Part shown: one piece after another, positions 12,693 through 24,774 of the stretch
Position numbering within the stretch: position 1 is the stretch's first letter
Layout of the letters: every line of letters begins with the position of its first letter
Assembly: GCA_036852015.1 (NCBI GenBank)
Contig: JAANDG010000551.1
Coordinates: forward strand, 1 to 64,000
DNA: 64,000 nt
DNA from: Pelodera strongyloides
Lineage: Eukaryota > Nematoda > Chromadorea > Rhabditida > Rhabditidae
Reading direction: 5' to 3'
Position numbers and translations under genes: made by a program
The notes under the pieces: generated by a model
Seen by the model: the letters and a program-made list of their open reading frames with translations, nothing else
Told to the model about the DNA's origin: nothing
Databases searched by the model: none

Positions 12693-12698
12693 CTGAAA
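12693..12698 (-). promoter_or_regulatory. Putative trans-splice acceptor, mannosidase
   Basis: TTTCAG on the minus strand, 12 bases upstream of the ATG, with no upstream exon recognisable. This is the usual form of a nematode spliced-leader acceptor, and it supports the chosen start. Confidence 0.6.
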
Positions 12699-12800
12699 TT
12701 AAGGAATTAGAGGCGTGTTCTTAACATTCTTATGACGAAACCATAATAATATCAATATCATGTGCGAAATCATTAGAATCGCCCAAGTTTCACGTTGTTC

Positions 12801-12940
12801 CGGCCGTATGCACGAACGCGCCGGGAAGCTCCCAGCCTCCCAGTGGGAGCTGAGAGAAAGCGAGGCATCACACGAATCAGAGATACACAGAGACAAGTTC
12901 TCCCGCCCTGCGAGGTTCCCGATGTTCGTGCATACGGGGG
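12801..12940. repeat. Inverted repeat, B-like
   Basis: The left arm CCGTATGCACGAAC matches the right arm GTTCGTGCATACGG, with GC-rich inner sequence (GGGAAGCTCCCAGCC). It resembles family B in its CCGTAT-start layout but differs in sequence. Confidence 0.7.
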
Positions 12941-13182
12941 GTAATTCAATTGTAAATGAAACAACACGAATATAGCAAGGTGCAGGATCGACCTAAGTGA
13001 AGCTGACTACGTTTGGTATGAATACTCATGTGAAAGAAAACAAACACAATTAAAAGAAACGAAAAATATAATGCTCAAATTTTCTGTATCAATATTACTC
13101 AAGAAATTGTACCAGAATAGGTTTGTTGGGGAATAAACCAAACAAAAAATATAGCTTCGGATTAATTTACATGGAATATGCA

Positions 13183-13243
13183 AAAAAATTTCATTGAACA
13201 CACAAATTAGCATATTATGTATGCTAATTTAAATGAAATTTGA
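13183..13243. repeat. Short palindrome
   Basis: AAATTAGCATA and TATGCTAATTT flank a 5-base loop, with outer arms AAATTTCATT and AATGAAATTT. A hairpin of about 60 bp with no TTAA family ends. Confidence 0.7.
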
Positions 13244-13621
13244 AACCGAGCTTCACAAAAAGAATCTTGGACAGTAGATGAATCACGAATGTGCGCATAT
13301 CATATGGCCAAATATGGGAAAATCTGAATTCATTCACAAAAATCAATGAGCAACTCGTTGAGTCTGGTCAAATAATACGCGGCATAAAAGATAAAAAGTG
13401 CATAGATTTCGCTGACTAAAAAAAATAAAACCATTTTGCAAAGAGTATTAAAAAAAAACTAAAGTGAGTCTGTCAGCGCATAACGCACAGGAATCTCAAT
13501 TTATGTAACAAAAATACCGAACCGATAATATTTAATTAAAAATAAGGTTTCTCCCGGATAGTTAATTTGAAGAAATTTTCTTATTTAATTTTTGGTGAGC
13601 AGTAATAATTAATTGAATTGA

Positions 13622-13827
13622 TTAAATGATACCGATTGTTTCTGAAATGCATCGTGGCCAACTGAATTCTTACGTATTTGGTCTTTATGCGAATTTTCTC
13701 GAATTTATTGTGCTAGTTTATGCTAATTTTCTCGATTTCTTTCTAATCTATGATCATTTGCATAAGCTGCATAAGAATGCTGGCGTACTCGATATTTTTC
13801 AAAAACCGGCCGGTATTTCACTTTAAA
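13622..13827. repeat. Family A palindrome (A5), left end decayed
   Basis: The right half is typical (CCGGCCGGTATTTC followed by TTAA); the left terminus has diverged after TTAA. The open frame through it encodes the peptide [18 protein letters not shown], which recurs only because the repeat recurs. Confidence 0.85.
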
Positions 13828-14195
13828 TTAAATAGCTAGCTAGGAATCAAGTAGGGGCAATGTTTCAAAAAATCTTCATTATAAATAGGTAATAAAATAA
13901 TGTTTATTACCACACAGTGTATATTTACTATTGATAATCTTTGAACCAAAGAAAAACGTCATTTTTGGTAGAATATGTTTGTTCTTTATTATAGAAGCTG
14001 TGGCACTTCATACACGTGTCTTATCTCATAGAAAATAATAAAATGTCAGCATTGAAACATAATAAAAGAGATAACAAAATACGAACATCACCATTGCTAT
14101 GAAAGCTCGAAGTACAAAGAAAACCAACCTCGAATATAATATACTAAATAAGTTTTTTGCGGGCAAATTATACCATACTCATACATAACTTGGAG

Positions 14196-14370
14196 TTAAA
14201 GCGAAATACTGGCCGGTTTTTGAAACACATCGAGAACACCTGCATCCTTATGCAGCCTATGCAAATGACAATAAAGTAATAAAAATCGAGCTAAATTCGA
14301 GAAAATTAGCATAAATAAGTAAGAACTCGGTTGTACACGACGCGTTTCAAAAACCAGCAGGTATTTCGCT
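14196..14370. repeat. Family A palindrome (A6)
   Basis: Left end TTAAAGCGAAATACTGG intact. The right end stops at TATTTCGCT with its TTAA lost. Confidence 0.9.
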
Positions 14371-15086
14371 GCACAAAAAAGACTGTGTGATTTAATACAT
14401 CGCCCTGCATCTATGCGTCTATGCGAACTTTACGTACATACACGCGCCGGATCTAATTAATACGTCTGTGAAGGGATTTGTATAAATAATAATAACAAAA
14501 AAAAGTTGTATCAGTTAACCACCAAACAGATATTAAATCAATCGTAACATTCATAGAGTATAGAGAGTAGAAACGCACACGACCCACCAAAATCAAGGAT
14601 CAATAATTTGCCAAATAACGGGAAGCAAATTAATTATCGGCTAAATTTAAAAGATAATCAAATCAATAATCTTTAATCAAATCATCTGAACTGGAAAATC
14701 GATCAGTCACGTTTTTTAGTGGAGGGGAAAATGCTAATGGATTGCGCTTGTTTTTTGCCGGTGTTAACCGTAAAAAGATTCGCTTTCGCGTGGGAAAACT
14801 GGTCCAAAAGAGCACTTTTATTATTATTATCAGAGTAAAAATAGAATATCGGAGCAAAACAAGGCCCTTTAGAGATCAGAGCAGTTGCACTTTATGTATT
14901 CTGAATTGGAACTTTTTCTTTATGGTTTATTTTTGTATAGAAACAAAATGAAAGAGAATAGTCGATGATGTGAGTTGGAATTTGGGAAAATCAAAGTTGT
15001 GGAAATTAAAATAGTTTTCTTATCCACGAGTAAGGTACCATCGGAAAACCAATAAATAAATATTGCAGACACAACATATTTTAATT

Positions 15087-15268
15087 TTAAAGCGAAATAC
15101 CGGCCGGTTTTTGAAACGCACCTCAAGTACTTGCATTCCTATGCATTTATGCAACGCCGAGTCTAATTGGGGTCTAGTTTTTATTCTAATTTTCACTCAT
15201 TTGCATATGCTGCATAAGAAAGCAGCTGTACGTAATGCGTTCCAAAAACCGGCCGGTATTTCGGTTGA
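15087..15268. repeat. Family A palindrome (A7)
   Basis: Left TTAA and terminus intact. Right terminus mutated to TTTCGGTTGA. The central part resembles A2 rather than the other copies, suggesting subfamilies. Confidence 0.9.
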
Positions 15269-15633
15269 AACCCCCAGTTTGTTTAAATTTTAAAAATTAA
15301 AATATTTAGAAAAAGTTATACAACTTAAAACTTAAAACATTTCAAAAATTTTTGTATGCAGTAAATTTGTGCCATGGTTATGACTTTGCCAAGGTAATGT
15401 ACCCAACTAACAAATGTAATAGAAACTTAGAAGAAAGAATAGTTTGCCAAAAAACGTTGTGACGCTTTGATACAACCAAAGATGTGCGGCATTTTCTATG
15501 AATATCCAATGTATTAATGAAGTCTGTTGACAACTGACAGACATAAATTGAGAAGTGACAATTCTCTGTGTAAAGCAATCAAAAGGACAAAGGATGTATA
15601 AAAGAGCAGATTGACAATTGTCGCCCTATCCCT

Positions 15634-15808
15634 TTAAAGCAAAATACCGGCCGGTTTTTGAAACACATCGAGAACACCAGCATTCTTATTCAGTTTATGC
15701 AAATGAACATAAATTAGAATAAAAAATCGAGCTAAATTCGAGCAAAATAGCATAAATACGTAAGAAATCAGTTGTCCACGATGCGTTTCAAAAAAGTATT
15801 TCGCTTAA
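15634..15808. repeat. Family A palindrome (A8)
   Basis: Both TTAA flanks are present. The right arm has lost the CCGGCCGG block by a small deletion. Confidence 0.9.
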
Positions 15809-16589
15809 AAATATAACTATATGTATTATATGCAAACGTATGTGTCTTTCTGAGAAGTTTCGCAATGCAAACCTATAGATTTTGAGTAAATCAAAATGCG
15901 AATATTTTTGGACCGGACCAGAAATATAGGCATTACGGACTTGTCTAAACGAACATCTGTTTTCGTTTTATAGTAGATAAAATAGATAAATTGGAAGCAA
16001 ACCGAGACATTGATTGTACAATTCTTAGAAAATACTAAACTTCCAAAATTGCAAAGAAAAACCGAGTTTGCATTCAACACATGTAATTAATAACTTTTTT
16101 GAATGCAGGTGCACAATTTAATAATAAAAAAGTGGTGCCGAAAATTACCGTGGGTAAGCCTTGATATCGCGTAGGAAGAGAAATCTCGCTAATTTTATTG
16201 GGAAATGCTAAAATAATTTTAAAAAAAAAAACTGTTTAATTTCCGTAGCGGGAACACAAATAAATTGGTAATTTAATACACAAGCAGGGATGTGTTATAT
16301 ATTGTTTATTCGTTCACTGCATTTTGTACTGAAGAAGCTGAATTTTCAATAAATAAACGGTAAATTATTGTCAAGACTACATAGCATGCATAAATGAAAG
16401 GGAGGAAATGAAAACTCATTTACTGTGTGAAATGGGAAAGCAATAAACGCTTTTCCAATTTAGGCAGACGAGTCTATCGTTTATGGCTTCATGCAAAAGA
16501 AAAAGACAAAAACAATCAGGATATATATATATATATATAATAAATAAAAAGAGAGGGACGGTTGTAAATTATTAATATAATAATACTTG

Positions 16590-16745
16590 CGCTTAGTTGG
16601 CGGTGCCTCAACAATGTGACTCAGCAATCCGCACAAAGAGGGTCCGCCACAGATGCGCGGCGGGGGCGCCAGGGGTGCGCGAAAGCCTCTGGCGCAATCC
16701 CTCCGCTCCCTAGAGGCGGTGCGCGGCGCGGCAATGGCACAGCGT
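16590..16745. other. GC-rich GGCGC island
   Basis: A short, strongly GC-rich block in an AT-rich background, full of GCGC words and direct GGTGCGCGGCG-type units. Similar blocks occur at about 2960-3050, 3590-3665, 8470-8730, 12345-12400 and 27440-27620. No gene is apparent. Confidence 0.6.
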
Positions 16746-17012
16746 TTCATCAGTGTGAATTGTTATAGAAAAAAGAACGCTGCAACATTTTAGCACCAGA
16801 TTGGCAACTATTTGTCCCAAGTGCGGAAGGCGTGTTTTTTATGACCACATCACCAAACGAAAAAAATGCGGTTCAGGTAAATAATATTCAAAGAATCTTT
16901 GAAGGAGCCATAAATCACTGAATACTAATCCCTGGTTGTGCAAGCAGAATGAAATATACTTTGAACTCCGTTCTTTTTCTACCTCTTTCATAAAGGTTGC
17001 ATTGAACCACCC

Positions 17013-17195
17013 TAGCGAAATACCGGCCGGTTTTTGAAACACATCGAGTACACCTGCATTCTTGTGCAGCTTATGCAAATAAATATAAATTAGAATAAAA
17101 ACTCGAGCTAAATTCGAGCAACTTGCATAAATACGTAAGAATTTGTCCACGGTGCCCACGATGCGTTTCAAAAATCGGCAGGGATTTCGCTTTAA
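17013..17195. repeat. Family A palindrome (A9)
   Basis: Typical foldback; the left TTAA is lost (CCTAGCGAAATACC) and the right TTAA is intact. Confidence 0.9.
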
Positions 17196-17385
17196 ATAAA
17201 GGAGAGCGCTCATGTAGTGTAAAATGTTTCTATTTTTATATTGAACACTAATGGTAATAAGAGAATATGCAAAGAAATTGGCATGACTTTTAATAACTGA
17301 GAAAAAGGTGTGTGCATACTAAATAAAATCTAAGCACTTGCTATATAATTATATTGTGAAACATAGTGTTTTAATTGAAGTCAAA

Positions 17386-17650
17386 ATGCCATGTAACTGG
17401 TCGCGTAAACATCAAACCGACAGGCACAAAATTTTATATTTGCTTGAGAAAGGTTTCGCCGGTGTAAACTGTTGGGGAACTTCACACAGTCGCTAAAGTC
17501 AGCATAATAGAATTATGGAGAAAAACAAGCATTGTTGAAACAACTTTGGGCATATTTTGGGGTCTGCAGGTCTGCTATCCCTGGCCAGGAAGTGAACTGA
17601 CTGAAAAACCCCAGAGCAGTCCGGACCGTGTATTTCAGGCACGGGTTCAG
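17386..17650 (+). pseudogene. Possible DNA-transposase helix-turn-helix remnant
   Basis: A 37-codon frame reads DRHKILYLLEKGFAGVNC and stops. In a shifted frame the following sequence reads AKVSIIELWRKTSIVETT. Together these resemble the first helix-turn-helix of Tc1/mariner-type transposases (charged start, hydrophobic helix ending KGF, then a serine-rich recognition helix and a WRK-T-E tail). No catalytic DDE/D region was seen. The match is by eye only and could be chance. Confidence 0.25.
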
Positions 17651-18281
17651 ATCTCTTGCGAAGACGGGTCTAACCTTATCCTTTTCTAATACTTATATTA
17701 TTATACTACACATTTGTAGTGAACTGGCAGAATGTCAAATTAAAACTATTCAAGGCGCTAAACTACATCAAACACCAAACTCATTCAACATACAGTTCGA
17801 AGGAGGTCAGTGACTGTGCTGGAACTTGCACAGCAACAATTAACTTTCCAGACAAGTTACTTCGTGAAGAATTGAGAATAAGGATTGAAAATACCTCAAA
17901 ACCATGCGTTGAGGTACAGCTTGGAATAATAGTTTCGTTCAGGTAAAGAAATAAATACTATCCTTATTTCTGCTTCCTAATTCCTCATAAAGTTCAAAAA
18001 TTAAGGAATGCAGCTACAAGATACCATAGACAGACGTGTAGCACTCGGCCTTACCTAAATGTTAATATTCTCAAGATTTCCAGCTAAATACGTGCAATTT
18101 ACAATGGATCTAGGTTAAAAGGTGAATTATGTCTCAATAACCTTTGAGCGATTAGACTGTCTTATAGACTACGGAAGATCCTAAACATAGCTAAGCGGTA
18201 TCGTAAGAGTGGTGAGAGATAACCTTGACACTGAGACGGAGGGATTACAGAGAAATCCGTGATTTAGAAAAGAGAGAAGAG

Positions 18282-18282
<1 letters not shown>

Positions 18283-18318
<36 letters not shown>
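18283..18318. repeat. (GA)n microsatellite
   Basis: Nearly pure GA dinucleotide tract. Confidence 0.95.
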
Positions 18319-18324
<6 letters not shown>

Positions 18325-18755
18325 AATCAAATTAAACTATAATTATAGACTATTTGAATGACTGTACTCGCGCCCGATCGTGCTTTAGACTGAACTCAAA
18401 TTTTTTTATTAACTTAAAATTAGGAAATTAAGACTGTATCAAATCACTTCAAAACTATTACATGTAAAGATTGGGAGAAATTGATGGTTTATTTTCAGAC
18501 AATTTTTTTTCTTGGTAACAAAATATTAGCACCGTTCCTTGACTCTAACATAAAAAACTCTCAGAAACACTATGCGATTTGTATGCTTGAATAATGTGAA
18601 TTGTACATGCTAATTACGCACTTGCTAATTGCCTGTTTGTAGATGAAACTGTGAAATTTTTGTCTTTACATGTATAATGTGCTAATTGTGGCTGTCGAAC
18701 CTTCATTGACCACCTACCACATTGCTTTAAAATAGTGATTTATTCTAACTAACCT

Positions 18756-18822
18756 TCAACTCCTTCATAATATCCTTAGCTGCTACCGTAGGATCCATCC
18801 GGCGTATATAGCACATGTCTAG
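18756..18822 (-). CDS. Isolated exon candidate
   Basis: On the minus strand a 67-base open segment lies between TTATCAG and GTTAGT and can read LDMCYIRRMDPTVAAKDIMKELK. It has exon-like splice borders, but no partner exons were identified and the product is not recognised. It could belong to an unannotated minus-strand gene in the gene-poor interval, or be chance. Confidence 0.2.
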
Positions 18823-19745
18823 CTGATAATGAGTACAGTAATACTAGGATGACGATCCTTATAAGTAAGTTATCTTCAGTCAAACTTAATCCCTCTTTTA
18901 CGTCATAATCTACGTAACACGAGTAAAAAATAACCGTGTACTACTTGTATCGGAAGTTGATGAACGTCAACATTTAGTTTTAGAATATTTTTACGAATTT
19001 TTAGTACAAAACTTTATGGGACGGAAACCTAAGTTGGCCCTTTTTGGCTTCCTGACATTTCTATCTACAGTAATGTCATTACTTCAACGGCGTGTTGCGT
19101 AGTTTAGAATGATTCACACTTACGTTGAAGGTTGAAAACTCATCGCGGGAAAAGGAGCAAAATGTCAGAAATTTACTACTAAATGTTAGTTCAAGTGCAT
19201 ATGTAAGCTGGAATTTTAAAATATTTGTTATCTTTAATATAATTAGAAAATTATGTCATCATACAAATGTTTAACGCAATTTAAATAATAATATAATGGT
19301 TTTATTGATAACAATCAATACAGAGAAAGAACCAAAAACAGGCATGCATGGGAGTTTGAAAGCCTTCATGTTAACAAAGAGTTTATTTTTGCCTTTTGTA
19401 AAGAGTTTACAATTGAGAACATTATATTTATCGCTTTATGACTAAAAAGAGAACATTCATGTCCAGCTGTAGAATACTAGAATATGTTCACTATTTCTAT
19501 ATAACACCCGCAGGTGTTGTTCCTTTTTGGCATTTTCTGTGTGATTATCGTTGGCAGTCTATTGTAATTGTTGCTATGCAGGTGGACCATGTTTTCGCAG
19601 AGTGGGTTTTTTTGCATAAATTAACACCTTGACACAACTAGAGCAAGGTAACAGCAAGAGAGTATTGTCAACAGGTACCCGGAAAGCATTTATGGGATTG
19701 CAAAGTTTAGCAGAATACTTGTACAGGCAGAGGAATGAATACTCT

Positions 19746-19879
19746 AGAGGCCATATTCACCACTCCCATTCCCTCGGGGAAATATTCCCTGGGGATCGAA
19801 AATAGCGTTCTAATGTGAGACACGCAGAGAAAAAGGTGAGGAATTAACCATGGGCAATTGAGCGGTGAATATGGCCTCA
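19746..19879. repeat. Family B palindrome (B2)
   Basis: Inverted repeat AGAGGCCATATTCACC ... GGTGAATATGGCCTC with inner CCCTCGGGGAAATATTCCC. Very similar to the copy at 42958-43096 inside the helicase gene. Confidence 0.85.
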
Positions 19880-19904
19880 GAATCAGTACTGTGAAAACCT
19901 CATC

Positions 19905-20435
19905 TTAAAATTCTGTGCTTTTTCTGTCAGATCTGAGAGTATTATCACTCTCTTGTTGGTGCAACACAATGTGACAGTGAAAATAAAAACTAAACCATAA
20001 AATAAAATTAAGCAACTTTAAAAAAAATACCATGATTATTCCGCAACGACGAGTTCTCCTTCTCTCAATGGGTTCTTTTGCAGTTCTATAAGGGAACTTT
20101 TTGCCTTCCGGAGGGGAGTGATTGACTACGGTAGCTAGGAGCATATGTATAGAATTAGGAGTATGGGAGTCAATGTTGTTGAATACTGTAGTTGTTTCTG
20201 ACGATGATACTAGTGGTTTCAGATAACCAGTGACAGCAAGCTTTAGCTGGTTAGCAGAAAAAGTAGGATTCAAATACGGAGATTCCGATGAAGTAACCGT
20301 CCCGAAAAGTGCCAAAATCTTGAAATTTGCCGTAGATTGGAATAATAAGAATAGGACAGAATAGAGGGTGAAGAGGCTCCCGGAAAGGGTAAAAGGGAGA
20401 GAAATGGACAATAGAACACGCGATGAATTATGCAA
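19905..20435 (-). CDS. Unidentified 176-codon open frame
   Basis: The longest uninterrupted frame in the gene-poor interval. Part of the N-terminal portion runs antisense to the edge of a GA-rich tract. The middle (VTSSESPYLNPTFSANQLKL to EPIERRRTRRCGIIM) is of mixed composition and is followed by a GTATTT donor-like site. No family is recognised, and chance is quite possible. Confidence 0.2.
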   Translation of the reverse strand: MHNSSRVLLSISLPFTLSGSLFTLYSVLFLLFQSTANFKILALFGTVTSSESPYLNPTFSANQLKLAVTGYLKPLVSSSETTTVFNNIDSHTPNSIHMLLATVVNHSPPEGKKFPYRTAKEPIERRRTRRCGIIMVFFLKLLNFILWFSFYFHCHIVLHQQESDNTLRSDRKSTEF

Positions 20436-20437
20436 GT

Positions 20438-20555
20438 GTTACGGAGAGAGAGAGAGAGGGAGGGAGAGAGGAAGTGAGAGAGAGGAAAGAAAAGATAGAG
20501 AGAGAGAGAGGGAGGGAGAGAGAGAGGGAGGGAGAGAGAGAGGTGGAAGAAGCCA
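20438..20555. repeat. GA/GGGA microsatellite
   Basis: Imperfect purine tract of GA and GGGA units; it produces artificial Glu/Arg-rich frames (+) and Ser/Leu-rich frames (-). Confidence 0.92.
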
Positions 20556-20879
20556 ATAGAAAAAGCTGGGGAGAAAAGTGTGAGAGAGACACTAACAGGA
20601 GAGCCAGGGTGTTCCAGTATCAAAGCATCATATGCATATTTGGAAAATAGAAACCTCAAGAAAAATGTAAGCAATGGAAAAAACAATGTCGGTTTGTAAC
20701 TGCCGCGTCAGATTAATAATATCTTCAATATTCTGAGAAAAGGGGGGTTTAATGTCAGACTTGTTGTTGACAGTTGTGTCTCTCTTTACCTGAGGGTGAA
20801 TCGGGGAGTCAGACTATGCAAATATATCTATGAAGGGGCAATCCGCGAGAAAGAGAGATAGACAGGCAACGACAGACGA

Positions 20880-20881
20880 AT

Positions 20882-20925
<44 letters not shown>

Positions 20926-20936
20926 AGAGGGAGAAT
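20880..20936. repeat. GA microsatellite
   Basis: Mostly pure GA dinucleotides with flanking GATA and GAAA variants. Confidence 0.92.
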
Positions 20937-21153
20937 AAAATATCAAGGTGTCTACGCATATTTGAACAACTATATAAGGTTGTATACGAAAGAAACAGAT
21001 TCCTCTGAATAAGGAAAACCTTTATGAAGAAAAAGCTTACAATTAGACAAAAAATATCTTTCTCCTAAATGCCAGCGCGGCGGGGATCCGAGGAAACAGT
21101 TTGAAACCACTTAAAACCTATTCTTTTAGGAATGTTACTAGTGAATTCGTAAT

Positions 21154-21304
21154 TTAAAGCGGTAGGCCATGCGGAATTCCTATGAAATCTATGCAAAATT
21201 ATATTATGTGCCATCCCGGCACAAACGTTCACAATCGTTTCTATGTATGGGAATGCAGTTGTCTAGTCTATATCATATCAAAACGGCTTGCAATGTCGCT
21301 TTAA
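21154..21304. repeat. Family G palindrome (G2)
   Basis: Begins TTAAAGCGGTAGGCC and ends TGTCGCTTTAA, with partly complementary arms and both TTAA flanks intact. Confidence 0.75.
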
Positions 21305-21691
21305 AGTTGGGGTACTTTCCATAAACTTTCGTGGGATTGAACAAACTGTTTGGTTTTCCCTTCTTGCAAGTGAAAGAAGGAGGGGAAGGCGATAATTTAC
21401 GCAGACACGAAATCTCTTTCGGTCGGAATTGGCACCAAAGCTAAGGAAACGACTAACGAGTTGGGACATCAAAGAAGAAGGGGACATGGAGAATAGAAGG
21501 AGAATACCTATATACTTTGAAGGATTGTGCATTTTGCCTTATACATTTCAATATCGGGTAATATACGCATGCAATGTTAGTTGTAAGGATAGCAGTAAGA
21601 AAAACAGCAGGAAAATACCATATGTGAAGAGCTGCATAAGCTGAGCAAAAATTCATTTACTATACAGCAGGTTCCTTCGGGGCAGCGAATC

Positions 21692-21861
21692 ATTGAAATA
21701 CCGGCCGGTTTTTGAAACTAATCGTGGACAGCTGAATTCTTACGTATTTATGATAATTTGCTCGAATTTAGCTCGATTTTTATTCAATGGTCATTTGTAT
21801 AAGCTGCATAAGATAACTGGTCTTCGATGTGTTTCAAAAACCGGCCGGTATTTCGCTTTAA
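21692..21861. repeat. Family A palindrome (A10)
   Basis: Typical foldback. The left terminus is degraded (GCGAATCATTGAAATACC) and the right TTAA is intact. Confidence 0.88.
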
Positions 21862-22448
21862 AATAAAGGTAATATTTGTTACTGGTTAATCTTACAAGTT
21901 AGTCACTGTCCAAAACAGAACCATATGATTAACAAAGTCATTGTATTTACCAAATCCACACAAAAACACTGTTTGACAGCTTGACACTGACTGCTTCAAC
22001 AAGTGGGTAGATGTCTATATTATATGTCCACTTTTCCTTATGGCTAGTAAAGAGCGATTCGGTTGAGGAACGGCGCCTAATTCGCGCAATCAACTTGACC
22101 CGTAACTTGGATAATATTATGCAAATTTCGAATGTCTTCGTTAGGGCCCGGTGCCAAGCAAAGGGAGAGAGCGGGGCAAACAAAATATTTTGACAGTCAG
22201 AAGTTGAGGGCCAAAATTATAGTTATGATCGAAAGATTACTAGTGGATCACTTCATGTGTTACACAGCCGACTTCCCAATTTCCTCTGGAACTTCGCATT
22301 TTTCTGATGAAAAACAACTGTATTGTGAAAGTCACTACTCTCTTGGTTGTTATCCATTATCCTAAATAGCCATATCCTTCTGGCATCTTCTATTTATTGT
22401 ACGCAAACACCCAATAAGAAAGGAGATTAACTATTCCGAAAATTTAAT

Positions 22449-22633
22449 TTAAAGCGAAATACCGGCCGGTTTTTTTTGAAACGCATCGCGGACAACTGAA
22501 TTCTTACGAATCTATGCTAATTTGCTCGAATTTCGCTAGATTTTTTATTCTAATTTATGTTCATTTGTATATGTTGCATAAGAATGCTGATGCACTCGAT
22601 GCGTTTCAAAAACCGGCCGGTATTTCGCTTTAA
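22449..22633. repeat. Family A palindrome (A11)
   Basis: Complete element with both TTAA. It abuts family E element E1, sharing TTAA 22630-22633. Confidence 0.93.
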
Positions 22634-23049
22634 AGGAGGAGGCTCACGAGAATGAAGTGCTCAAATAGTTTCCTTTTATCGAAGGATAATGGGTTTTTCT
22701 TCCAAAAAACAAGTATTATAAGGTTCAGCGCTTTAGTTTGGAGGAATTAATTAATCTAAGAACTCGGAGTCAAATAAAATAACCTATCGTATGCAAGGTA
22801 GACTTCAAAGCTAAACATGCAAATTTACAAGTCATTTTGCAAGCCAGCACAAAATTTGCATGCCCACTATGGAAATCAACTATTTTTTACGATCCAAAAT
22901 GTTGATAGAATTCATAGTTCTATATTGATTTACTCCTTCCAGTTAAAATCTTTTGCGTTGTAAAGCATGTCTTTCGGAACTTAATACCATCATCTTTCGA
23001 TAAAAGGAAACCATTCGAGCACTTCATTCTCGTGAGCCTCCTCCTTTAA
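22630..23049. repeat. Family E palindrome (E1), 420 bp
   Basis: Termini TTAAAGGAGGAGGCTCACG and the exact inverse at the other end. The arms continue with GAATGAAGTGCTC and its complement. Both TTAA intact; no coding content. Confidence 0.93.
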
Positions 23050-23667
23050 CATACTTTTTAACCAACATATAAATCGTATAAAAGATATTTTAAATGGGGG
23101 CTTAGTGCGCATCTATAAATACTTTTTAACAAGAATATAGCAACTGCAACTGATTCTCTCTGATTGAACTACGTGTCGGTCACTCTGGAATTCGTTTATC
23201 GCTATGGAAGGAAGGCGTTGAAAACTAGCCGACTCAGGGGGCCCAGATTTTATCCAATTTTCTCATCACTACGGAAAGAAAAAGTTTTCTAGTAAGTCAG
23301 TAAGATATAACAAAATGTACAATGAAGTTTCCGAGCGACCAATAAAAAAATTACACAAGAGTACCTATAAGTAAGCTGCATGAATATGCCTGAAACTTGT
23401 AATTTGGCTTAGGAAAATTGTTTTAGTGCAAAGACGACTAGTTACAAAACCCGTTTAGTTTATTAAAAAACACTCTCAAGAAGAAAGAATAGTTAAAAAT
23501 AACAAACATCTAGATATTTTCAACATGTATATATTCTCAAATTTTAGGGTTATTTTGGCCCCAAAGTTGGTGAGATTTTTTGAAAACATTTCAAATGAAT
23601 GGTCCCAGTTAACGAGGACAGAAAAGCCTTTTTACCCATATCTTCCTAACGAGTTTTCCGTCGGAGA

Positions 23668-23731
23668 CCCCGGGGAGAGAGAGGGAATTCAGAGAGAGAA
23701 AGGGAAGAGGAGAGAGAGAGGGAGAGAGGAG

Positions 23732-23803
<72 letters not shown>
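23668..23803. repeat. GA microsatellite
   Basis: A 136-base purine tract of GA with GAAGAGA variants; it lies inside and explains a spurious Glu/Arg-rich frame. Confidence 0.95.
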
Positions 23804-23806
<3 letters not shown>

Positions 23807-24157
23807 CAGATTAAAAGTGTGAATAACGACTAAATAAATGTGATTGTTTTATGCGAACATAATTTGGTGGATCCGTCCAAGTTTTGAATGTGTTTATATG
23901 CTCATCAGCTCAGCATTTCTCTGAGAAATGTAGTGCCATTGAAATAAGAAAAATTTGTATGAAACCGGAGCCAGGTATTTTTGGTTCTTCATCGGGACAC
24001 ACAGGCAAATAAGTGTTGTTTATTTAAATAACGAAAAGTATGAAACAATTGAACTGCAGATCTGGCCTCTGGCTACTGCGATTTGTATATCAGATACCTT
24101 TCCCTGCGCCTTTCCTTTTGGTTCGGGCACTTTGCCTATGTTTTTGCCCATTTCAGG

Positions 24158-24497
24158 TAACCCCTATTTTTATTGACTCCGTCTGATTCTCCATCTCGAA
24201 TACAGTAGGATGCAATTTTTTTCCAATTCTCCGGCGCAACATACACGCAGTAAAGCCATACCCAGGAATCTATCGCAATTGTCACGCCCATTCGTGCTGA
24301 TTGGCCAAAATGCTATATTGAGCGTGGCAATTGCGTTATTGGTCAAACAGCGCGTATGGGCATGACAACTGCGACGATTGTTGGGTATGACTGGCAATGG
24401 TAAATTGCTGAATAGTGTGTGCATTTTGCGCATGAAAATTAGAAAAATATTGCATCCTACCATATTTGACATGGATAATCAGGTGGAATCATCATGA
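24158..24497. repeat. Degraded family C palindrome (C2)
   Basis: Shares with C1 the words ACCCCTATTTTT, GTAGGATGCAAT, GGGTATGACTGGCAATGG and CATATTTGACATGGA in the same palindromic order, but has lost both terminal ends. The right border touches element K1. Confidence 0.8.
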
Positions 24498-24506
24498 TAT
24501 GTCCCT

Positions 24507-24774
24507 TTATGGGGTTTCCAAGTATGGCCGATTTTCCTTCCAAGTATAGAAACAATTACCTTAGTTTGGCACTACACGAGCATATCTACAGGCAGTTTTT
24601 ACGACCGATCGCCACGGGACCATTTGTTCAACAATTAAATGGCATTGATGGCGGATTTTCTATAATGCGGATGTGTCAAAATTGCGCAAAATTAGGGTAG
24701 ATTGGCACACTATTTTGCAATTGATACTTGGAAGGAAAACACACGTTTTTTGGCATACTTGGAAACCCCATTAA
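24507..24774. repeat. Family K palindrome (K1)
   Basis: The left arm ATGGGGTTTCCAAGTATG is the exact complement of the right arm, with TTAT on the left and TTAA on the right. It lies against, or inserted into the edge of, degraded element C2. Confidence 0.8.

Noticed and set aside
20270..20686. Long Ser/Leu-rich and Glu/Arg-rich frames on both strands
   Set aside because: They translate the GA microsatellite and have no independent support.
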